Below the pieces are notes generated by a model that made no database searches, was not told the origin of the DNA, and was given only the letters and a program-made list of their open reading frames with translations. DNA of 64,000 bases. Origin: an uncultured Eubacteriales bacterium (GTDB lineage Bacteria > Bacillota > Clostridia > Oscillospirales > CAG-272). Shown one piece after another: positions 43,308 through 50,438 of the stretch (the stretch's first letter is position 1; every line of letters begins with the position of its first letter). A program made the position numbers and the translations under genes. Location: contig URDX01000001.1 of NCBI GenBank assembly GCA_900546695.1, positions 62,001-126,000 on the forward strand. Reading direction: 5' to 3'.

Positions 43308-44648
43308 ATGAATCTTATCTACCAGGTCAAAGACAAGCCTAAGTTCGGCGCAAACCTAATATTCGCACTGCAGCAGCTGCTCGCAATTCTTGCAGCTACA
43401 ATTGCGGTCCCTACCATTATCGGTAACGGAATGTCGCAGTCCGCAGCCCTCTTCGGCGCGGGCGTCGGAACCATCGTTTATCTGCTCTTCACCAAGTTCA
43501 GAAGCCCCGTGTTCCTCGGCTCTTCGTTCGCATTTCTCGGCTCTATGTCGGCTGCATTCGCAGGCGCGGCAACCGCAGAGGCAGGCTTTGCAGGCATCAT
43601 CATCGGTGCCGTATTCGCAGGTCTCGTCTACGTTGTCATCGCCCTTATCGTTAAGTTCGCAGGCGTTCGTTGGATAGACAAGCTCATGCCCGCCGTCATC
43701 GTCGGACCTACTGTCGCTATCATCGGTCTTTCGCTCGCAGGCAACGCTGTCGGCGACGCTATCTCCATCGCAAAGACCGACGGCGGAGTGTTCCAGATGG
43801 ACCTTCACGGCTGGCTCTGCTTTATCTGCGCGCTGGTGACCCTCGCAGTTGTCACTGTCTGCTCGGTCTACGGCAAGAAGATGGCTAAGCTCATCCCCTT
43901 CGTTATCGGTATCGTAGCAGGCTATCTCGTAGCTACTGTGTTCACCGTAATCGGTAACGCAACCGGAAACGACGCTATGGTCATCATTGATTTCTCCCGC
44001 TTTGCAAGCATGCAGTGGTACCCCGATTTCACCTTCATCAAGGCAGCAAAGGGCCTCAGCGCGATAAACGGTGAGTACATCGCAACCATCGCTGTTGCAT
44101 ATATTCCGGTAGCATTCGTCGTATTTGCTGAGCACATCGCCGACCATAAGAACCTCTCCTCCATCATCGGTCAGGAGCTGCTTGAAGAGCCCGGTCTCCA
44201 CCGTACACTGCTCGGAGACGGCATAGGCTCTATGGCAGGCGCATTCTTCGGCGGCTGCCCGAACACCACCTACGGCGAGTCGGTCGGCTGCGTCGCAATT
44301 ACAGGAAACGCTTCCGTTTATACCATCCTTACAACCGCTATCCTCGCTATCATCGCTTCCTTCCTCGCACCCTTCGTTACCTTCCTCGCAACTATCCCCT
44401 CCTGCGTAATGGGCGGTGTCTGCATCACACTCTACGGCTTCATCGCAGTGTCGGGTCTTAAGATGATTCAGAAGGTCGACCTCGGCGATAACCACAACCT
44501 CTTCGTTGTGTCGGTAATTCTCATCACGGGTATCGGCGGAATGTCTATCGGTATCGGTCCTGTCACCATTACCGAGGTCGCTTCCGCACTTATCCTCGGA
44601 ATCCTCACTAACCTCCTCCTCTCCCGTAAGAAGAAGGACGAGAACTGA
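43308..44648 (+). CDS. uraA: Uracil permease (NCS2 family)
   Basis: Membrane uracil:proton symporter, 446 residues with the 14 hydrophobic spans expected for NCS2. Family landmarks: LQQLLAILAATIAVPTIIGNG near the N-terminus, PVFLGSSFAFLGSM in TM3, the transport motif with AEHIADHKNLSSIIGQ (conserved Glu/His) and GGCPNTTYGESVG in TM10, and the basic tail SRKKKDEN. GGAGG precedes the ATG 51 nt behind pyrR. Codon choice (ATC, GTC, CTC, GCA) differs from neighbours and looks like that of a highly expressed gene. Its 3' end is partly duplicated in the following 60 bp. Confidence 0.95.
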   Translation: MNLIYQVKDKPKFGANLIFALQQLLAILAATIAVPTIIGNGMSQSAALFGAGVGTIVYLLFTKFRSPVFLGSSFAFLGSMSAAFAGAATAEAGFAGIIIGAVFAGLVYVVIALIVKFAGVRWIDKLMPAVIVGPTVAIIGLSLAGNAVGDAISIAKTDGGVFQMDLHGWLCFICALVTLAVVTVCSVYGKKMAKLIPFVIGIVAGYLVATVFTVIGNATGNDAMVIIDFSRFASMQWYPDFTFIKAAKGLSAINGEYIATIAVAYIPVAFVVFAEHIADHKNLSSIIGQELLEEPGLHRTLLGDGIGSMAGAFFGGCPNTTYGESVGCVAITGNASVYTILTTAILAIIASFLAPFVTFLATIPSCVMGGVCITLYGFIAVSGLKMIQKVDLGDNHNLFVVSVILITGIGGMSIGIGPVTITEVASALILGILTNLLLSRKKKDEN

Positions 44649-44758
44649 TCTGCATTTCCTGAAGAAGACGGGCGAGAACTAATCTCCTCTCCCGTAAGAA
44701 GAGGGACGATATCCCCCGCGGCTCCCGCCGCATGATACTGTAAATACCTTTCGTTTTC

Positions 44759-44798
44759 CCCCCGCGTGCTCGCTATCGCGAGCCGCGGGGGATTTTTT
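44759..44798 (+). terminator. Terminator of pyrR-uraA
   Basis: A 14-bp stem with one bulge (44759-44791) ends in T6 (44793-44798). Its right arm (44781-44793) is also perfectly complementary to ATCCCCCGCGGCT at 44711-44723, so a second fold is possible. The 332-bp gap to 44980 otherwise holds only the duplicated uraA tail and the repeat boundary. Confidence 0.88.
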
Positions 44799-44916
44799 CG
44801 CTTGTCGGGTAGATAGCCAGCTGACAGTTTGCTGACATTCTCTGCTGCCATGCCTTCATTGGGCTTTTACCGCGAAGTTGTAATAACCATATGCAACACC
44901 CGGCACGCAAAAGACA

Positions 44917-44940
44917 CAGCCCGCGAATACTCGCGGGCTG
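44917..44940 (-). terminator. Terminator of the large glycosidase/cohesin-like gene
   Basis: Perfect 10-bp stem CAGCCCGCGA / TCGCGGGCTG with a 4-nt loop; on the minus strand TGTCTTTTG follows. It forms the outer edge of the repeat. Confidence 0.75.
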
Positions 44941-45896
44941 CAGAGGTTGGTTATTCAGATAATTCCAATGTCGGAATTAATCAGCGGTATGCGTAAGCAG
45001 CTGCTGCTCTGCCGTACTGCATCATTGCAGCAAGGAAGTCGGTATACTGCGGATATGCAGCATATGCAGATGCCATAGACTCTATGGAGTTAACTATTGT
45101 CTTGTCGCTGATGAGCGTTCCGTCAAGAGTATATACATTGATCTCAAGCTCCTCGCTCAGGTTCTGAGCAAATACGCCGACGACAACGTAGTATCTCGAG
45201 CGAGCGGTATCATATACAATGTCCTTTCCGCTAAACTCGCCCAAAAGCTCTCCGTTTTCCTTATACTTAACTACTACCTTGATGTTCTCGGTATTATACT
45301 GAGAATCGTCAATGGTAAAGTTGTACTTGAAGGAGATAGAATCATCACAGTAAAGCTGTCTTGCCTTATAGGTTATTCCGGAAGCTCCCTCGTTAACATT
45401 CTTGCTGAACGTATTCTTATAGTCGGTGTTTGCAGGAAGTCTGAGTGCCTTCATGGCATCCGTAAGATTTGCATTTGCAAGTGCATCGGTGCTGTAATCC
45501 TTGAACTGCTGTGCAGCTGCTATATAGTCAAGGAGATGCACCATAAGTCTGTTAAGCGATGTATCTGTGCTTCTGCCAAGCATCGTGTAGAGATAGGAAG
45601 TTATATTAGCGGTATAAACTGCGGTGCTCTCATAAGTAACGCCATCCTTTACACCGTAAACATATACATCAACATCGTCAACTGCGCACTGAGGAGTAGA
45701 GCCGTATGCAAATACATATCTGTCTTTGCTTGCCTCATAAGAATATTCGGTTACGATCTTCTCAACATCGCCCAAGTTTTCTTTACGATGCTCAACAAAC
45801 TTTACATAGAGGCTGTCGTATGCTGCTACATCCGCCTTGTTAATCTTTGCATTGATGTTGAGGACATCCATAAGGGTTACAGAGTAGGTTGCTACC
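44917..45896 (-). repeat. 980-bp direct repeat, copy 1
   Basis: Matches 49459-50438 at a constant offset of 4542 bp, with no difference found by eye. It covers the last 304 codons of the 44981-49318 gene, its stop, 40 bp of 3' flank and the terminator hairpin. Sequences diverge immediately outside both ends. Confidence 0.92.
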
Positions 45897-48800
45897 AAAA
45901 GCTTAACATTCGCTCCGCAATCAGCGCAGATTCCAAGCTCGTTGGTGTTATGTGCGATTACGCCGCTTACAGCACCGCAGGTCTTACATGTTCCGATATG
46001 ACCTGCTTTATATGCTGAGTTCTTCTGTGTAGGATCGCAAGTGTAAACATAGTCATGCACGTGTTCGGGCTCGACCGTTACGGTCCAAGTCTCGGGCTGT
46101 GTTATATCAATCGCCGTTTCTACGCCGCTTGCTTTACTCTTAAGCACAACATCAAAGCCTACCGAATATTCGCCCGCGGAAGTACCTTCCTTTACCTTAA
46201 GCTCGCATTCAAGGATATCCCCGCTTACGTCGGCGGTCTCTGCGGCAAATGCCGCAACGGCAATACCGCCCGATGTATCGGAAATAGATGTCCCGCTGAT
46301 AAGCCAGCGCATGGAAACAATCTCAAAAAACAAGCTGTCGAAAACAGGCTTTACTCTAAGCGACTTAAGCGACGTGCAATCGGAAAGCGAGAGAGTAAAT
46401 GTAAGCGTATCACCCGCCTTGAGCGCACCGGATTCGGTATAAACACTGAGCGAGGGCTTTTCCTTTGCACCGCAGCGCGTACATACACCGTCGGTACCGT
46501 AGCTATGCCCGAGCGCGGGGGTGTTTCTTTCATCCTTCCTGCTGCATACGGAGCAGGAATATGTATTGCTTCCGGCTTGCGTACATGTCGCTGCCACCGA
46601 CGACGAAAGTACATAGCTGTGAGCAGTCATCGGTATAGTGACCTCAGATCCCGGCTTTATTTCATCACATCCGCTGCAATGAATACTCTTGCTGCCGGTC
46701 TGAGTGCAGGTTGCAGGAACATCCACGGTATAATCGGTCTGCCATATATGCGTATGCTTTTCGTAGGAATCGCCGAGCGTAACGGTCGCATCGAAATCCG
46801 CACCGTTGTCCTTAGCGTATATATTTCCGAACCGATAAAAATTATAGTTGCCTGATACAAAGTCATTTGCGCCGAGCGCGACCGACACTGTATCGCCCTG
46901 CTTATATCCCGGAGCATATATTCTTGCCTCAACGACATAGCCGTCACCGCCCGGATTCAGCGAATATGCATATTCGGTTGACGGGGTATCTGTCCCGTAG
47001 GCGGCAAAGTTCGAACCGTATCCGCCGGAAGAGCCGGTTGCATACGCATAGCCGTTTGTGGCGTTGAGGAGCACCTCCACGGAGCTGCCGGGCCAATCCG
47101 CGCCGTCCCAGACCGAGACAAATGCATTATTATTCCTGTGTGCATTCTTTTCGGTAATTTCGGTCATCGGCGTCAGCGTCGAATCATGAACCGTAACATA
47201 GGCGTAGATATAATCGGAATCGTACAGAAAATATGCTGCCGCCCACATGTCACCGGTATATTTATTGCGAAGGTTATCGGAAAGGGGCTTTCCGGTCAGC
47301 GCATGCTTTATGTCGGTATTATTCATTATTACACCGCAGGAAGCTTTATAAGCATCGTCGAGCTTTCCGTCTATTACGGGCGTATGCCGCAGCATCTGCT
47401 CGGAACCGAAGCTTATATTCGCGTTATTCTTTTCGTTTGCCGCGACAGCGTTCGCTTCGGTCTCCGTAGCGCAGAAAATAAGAGATTTAACATAAAGCCG
47501 GTCACCGATGCTCGCCTCATCAAAGAAATCCCACCGCATTGCATTCACGGTGCCACTCCATTTACTCAGCCCCGACAGATCAATTACGGTGCTTTGATAA
47601 GAGTCGTTCTGCGGAAGATCGACCGTCACGGTGCACTCGGGAGAAGCAGCGGTGATACTGCCGGCACACGGGAAGAAGCTTGCTTTGACCGCCTTATCAG
47701 AGTTAGAGGTCGGATTCTTATAGGTAAGAACGGCATATTTACAGTCGTCGGCAGAAAAAGATACCGAACTCTTTGAATAGTTAATATAGAAATACGGATC
47801 ATAGTCGGTCACGGTATTTATCTCAAGCGCATTTTCGGTTTCGCTGTAGCCGAGACTGACGAGCTTTTCAGCCTTGAGCGGGGTCTGCTGCAGGAAATAT
47901 TTCATCATTTCGGAAGAGGTGAAGCGCAGCTTGGAGAGATCGTCATTATAGGTTGGCTGCGGGGTGAAACTGCCCTGTGCTTCACGCTCGGGTCCGTGAG
48001 ACAAAATTATTGCATTGACTACCGCGCGCTCGCTTCCGTCGCTCGGTGTACCCTGTAGCTTATACGAGCCGCTGTCGAGCGTAACCATCGTTGCCGAGCC
48101 GCCGCCGTCAAGAAGAAATGCATTTACTATATCAAGCTCCTTGCAGAGCGCAGGCATATCGGCAATGGGGAAGTATTTTGATGAGGATGTACTTGATACG
48201 CTGTCGAGCGTGAGAAATTTTATGCTGCCGGTTGAGGTGTATCCGATAATTGATGTTGCATACAGATTATTAAGTCCCGAGTTAAAAGCCTCGCCGTCTA
48301 TAACGAGCGGAATATGGCCGCCGACACCCTCGGCTATACGGTGCAGAAGATCTGTATAATGACCCCATTTATCATATGTATTGACGGATACAGTGACAGT
48401 GTCTCCGACAGCATAGGACGATAGCTTTGATATCTGAGCCGCGCCGCGAGCAGTGAGAATAAGACGGTTCTGCTTCATAGTCGGATTGCCGCTGTCGCTC
48501 GGCCCGTAAATACCGCTGACCGTTCCGGTAATATTGCAGCCGTGAGCCACCTTATAATCATACGGAACATCAATAACCACCTCATATGCATCATCAAGAG
48601 CATAATTGTTAAGGCAGCCCTTATCGGTATACACAACGGTAGCCCCCTCAACCGGCAGTCGGTTAAGTGCCTCGGTATAAAGCTCGGTTTTACGGGTTGA
48701 ATTGGTAACCGTAATTCCCGTTCCGGGATTGCACATAAACGGAACATAATCATCGGTAACACCGAAGGTATAAAAATCGCTCTCATACGGAGTCTCCTCA

Positions 48801-49318
48801 GGTATGCACGCGGAGGTAATTATCTCGCCGTCACTTACATTAAAGCCGCGCGGCAATGTAAGCGTCTTTTTGACTACGGGTCCGTAAACAACGCCGTTAT
48901 ATTTGGTATCCTTAGTTCTTGAATGACAATAGTTTACCATCCAAAGATCACCGTTTATTGCAGCAATCGCAGTTTTACCCTCTCCGTTTTTGCTGTTAAA
49001 ATTTGAAAGTATCTTTGATGTCTGCAAGAGCTGATTGGAATACGCACCGGCGCTCACAACATCGAGATAAAGATCCCGCTGTGAAAGGTCAAATTCAACA
49101 ACGCTGAAATCCTTTGCCCCGTATGTAGAACTCGACGGAAGCTCGTAATAGTCGTAGCTTACGCCGTCGTACAGAGTTTTGGATGCTTTCGGAGATGTCC
49201 CCAAGACCGTCCCGGCGGCAGCACTCAGCGATACAGAAAAAGAAAGCGCTGATCCCGATACTACGGTTGCCGCTGAAATTAACCAAGCCGTTATTCTACT
49301 GCTGACTTTTGTTTTCAT
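44981..49318 (-). CDS. Large secreted protein: phosphodiester glycosidase-like, carbohydrate-binding and cohesin-like domains
   Basis: A 1445-residue exported protein. Order seen: signal peptide (1-36); NAGPA/DUF2233-type phosphodiester glycosidase domain (about 60-445, with INGDL and FLLDGGGSATMV); a galactose-binding-like region (about 490-620); a CBM9/DOMON-like domain (about 645-840); Cys-pair repeats of the CTQTGS..C..C..H type (about 845-950); a cohesin-like domain (about 955-1080: ALKAGDTLTFTLSLSDC); more Cys-pair repeats (about 1086-1135); and a C-terminal module (1142-1445) identical to that of the next gene. Base composition is more AT-rich than neighbours. GGTTGG-type ribosome site is weak. 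Substrate and partner are unknown. Confidence 0.85.
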   Translation of the reverse strand: MKTKVSSRITAWLISAATVVSGSALSFSVSLSAAAGTVLGTSPKASKTLYDGVSYDYYELPSSSTYGAKDFSVVEFDLSQRDLYLDVVSAGAYSNQLLQTSKILSNFNSKNGEGKTAIAAINGDLWMVNYCHSRTKDTKYNGVVYGPVVKKTLTLPRGFNVSDGEIITSACIPEETPYESDFYTFGVTDDYVPFMCNPGTGITVTNSTRKTELYTEALNRLPVEGATVVYTDKGCLNNYALDDAYEVVIDVPYDYKVAHGCNITGTVSGIYGPSDSGNPTMKQNRLILTARGAAQISKLSSYAVGDTVTVSVNTYDKWGHYTDLLHRIAEGVGGHIPLVIDGEAFNSGLNNLYATSIIGYTSTGSIKFLTLDSVSSTSSSKYFPIADMPALCKELDIVNAFLLDGGGSATMVTLDSGSYKLQGTPSDGSERAVVNAIILSHGPEREAQGSFTPQPTYNDDLSKLRFTSSEMMKYFLQQTPLKAEKLVSLGYSETENALEINTVTDYDPYFYINYSKSSVSFSADDCKYAVLTYKNPTSNSDKAVKASFFPCAGSITAASPECTVTVDLPQNDSYQSTVIDLSGLSKWSGTVNAMRWDFFDEASIGDRLYVKSLIFCATETEANAVAANEKNNANISFGSEQMLRHTPVIDGKLDDAYKASCGVIMNNTDIKHALTGKPLSDNLRNKYTGDMWAAAYFLYDSDYIYAYVTVHDSTLTPMTEITEKNAHRNNNAFVSVWDGADWPGSSVEVLLNATNGYAYATGSSGGYGSNFAAYGTDTPSTEYAYSLNPGGDGYVVEARIYAPGYKQGDTVSVALGANDFVSGNYNFYRFGNIYAKDNGADFDATVTLGDSYEKHTHIWQTDYTVDVPATCTQTGSKSIHCSGCDEIKPGSEVTIPMTAHSYVLSSSVAATCTQAGSNTYSCSVCSRKDERNTPALGHSYGTDGVCTRCGAKEKPSLSVYTESGALKAGDTLTFTLSLSDCTSLKSLRVKPVFDSLFFEIVSMRWLISGTSISDTSGGIAVAAFAAETADVSGDILECELKVKEGTSAGEYSVGFDVVLKSKASGVETAIDITQPETWTVTVEPEHVHDYVYTCDPTQKNSAYKAGHIGTCKTCGAVSGVIAHNTNELGICADCGANVKLLVATYSVTLMDVLNINAKINKADVAAYDSLYVKFVEHRKENLGDVEKIVTEYSYEASKDRYVFAYGSTPQCAVDDVDVYVYGVKDGVTYESTAVYTANITSYLYTMLGRSTDTSLNRLMVHLLDYIAAAQQFKDYSTDALANANLTDAMKALRLPANTDYKNTFSKNVNEGASGITYKARQLYCDDSISFKYNFTIDDSQYNTENIKVVVKYKENGELLGEFSGKDIVYDTARSRYYVVVGVFAQNLSEELEINVYTLDGTLISDKTIVNSIESMASAYAAYPQYTDFLAAMMQYGRAAAAYAYR

Positions 49319-49379
49319 ACCGTGTCCAACCTTTACAATATCGTTATATTTTTTACGATAGTTATAACTTGTTATGTCT

Positions 49380-49407
49380 ATTATATCATTTTCTCACGCA
49401 AAGTCAA
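49380..49407 (-). promoter_or_regulatory. Promoter of the large glycosidase/cohesin-like gene
   Basis: Minus strand TTGACT (49402-49407), 16-bp spacer, TATAAT (49380-49385). The 62-nt leader contains an ATCGT/ACGAT hairpin. Confidence 0.78.
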
Positions 49408-49458
49408 TAGTTATGGGGCGCGCAAAAGCGTTTTTGACGTCATTTAGACTAAAAAGTG

Positions 49459-49482
49459 CAGCCCGCGAATACTCGCGGGCTG
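49459..49482 (-). terminator. Terminator of the triple carbohydrate-binding-like gene
   Basis: Same 10-bp stem as at 44917-44940, here followed on the minus strand by CACTTTTTAG, a better T-run. Confidence 0.78.
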
Positions 49483-50438
49483 CAGAGGTTGGTTATTCAG
49501 ATAATTCCAATGTCGGAATTAATCAGCGGTATGCGTAAGCAGCTGCTGCTCTGCCGTACTGCATCATTGCAGCAAGGAAGTCGGTATACTGCGGATATGC
49601 AGCATATGCAGATGCCATAGACTCTATGGAGTTAACTATTGTCTTGTCGCTGATGAGCGTTCCGTCAAGAGTATATACATTGATCTCAAGCTCCTCGCTC
49701 AGGTTCTGAGCAAATACGCCGACGACAACGTAGTATCTCGAGCGAGCGGTATCATATACAATGTCCTTTCCGCTAAACTCGCCCAAAAGCTCTCCGTTTT
49801 CCTTATACTTAACTACTACCTTGATGTTCTCGGTATTATACTGAGAATCGTCAATGGTAAAGTTGTACTTGAAGGAGATAGAATCATCACAGTAAAGCTG
49901 TCTTGCCTTATAGGTTATTCCGGAAGCTCCCTCGTTAACATTCTTGCTGAACGTATTCTTATAGTCGGTGTTTGCAGGAAGTCTGAGTGCCTTCATGGCA
50001 TCCGTAAGATTTGCATTTGCAAGTGCATCGGTGCTGTAATCCTTGAACTGCTGTGCAGCTGCTATATAGTCAAGGAGATGCACCATAAGTCTGTTAAGCG
50101 ATGTATCTGTGCTTCTGCCAAGCATCGTGTAGAGATAGGAAGTTATATTAGCGGTATAAACTGCGGTGCTCTCATAAGTAACGCCATCCTTTACACCGTA
50201 AACATATACATCAACATCGTCAACTGCGCACTGAGGAGTAGAGCCGTATGCAAATACATATCTGTCTTTGCTTGCCTCATAAGAATATTCGGTTACGATC
50301 TTCTCAACATCGCCCAAGTTTTCTTTACGATGCTCAACAAACTTTACATAGAGGCTGTCGTATGCTGCTACATCCGCCTTGTTAATCTTTGCATTGATGT
50401 TGAGGACATCCATAAGGGTTACAGAGTAGGTTGCTACC
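49459..50438 (-). repeat. 980-bp direct repeat, copy 2
   Basis: Second copy of the block at 44917-45896, again spanning terminator, 3' flank and the last 304 codons of the gene. Near-perfect identity over coding and non-coding parts points to recent duplication or ongoing gene conversion. Confidence 0.92.

Noticed and set aside
43356..44495. 379-residue minus-strand frame
   Set aside because: Antisense shadow of uraA; very acidic, cysteine-rich translation typical of reversed membrane-protein codons.
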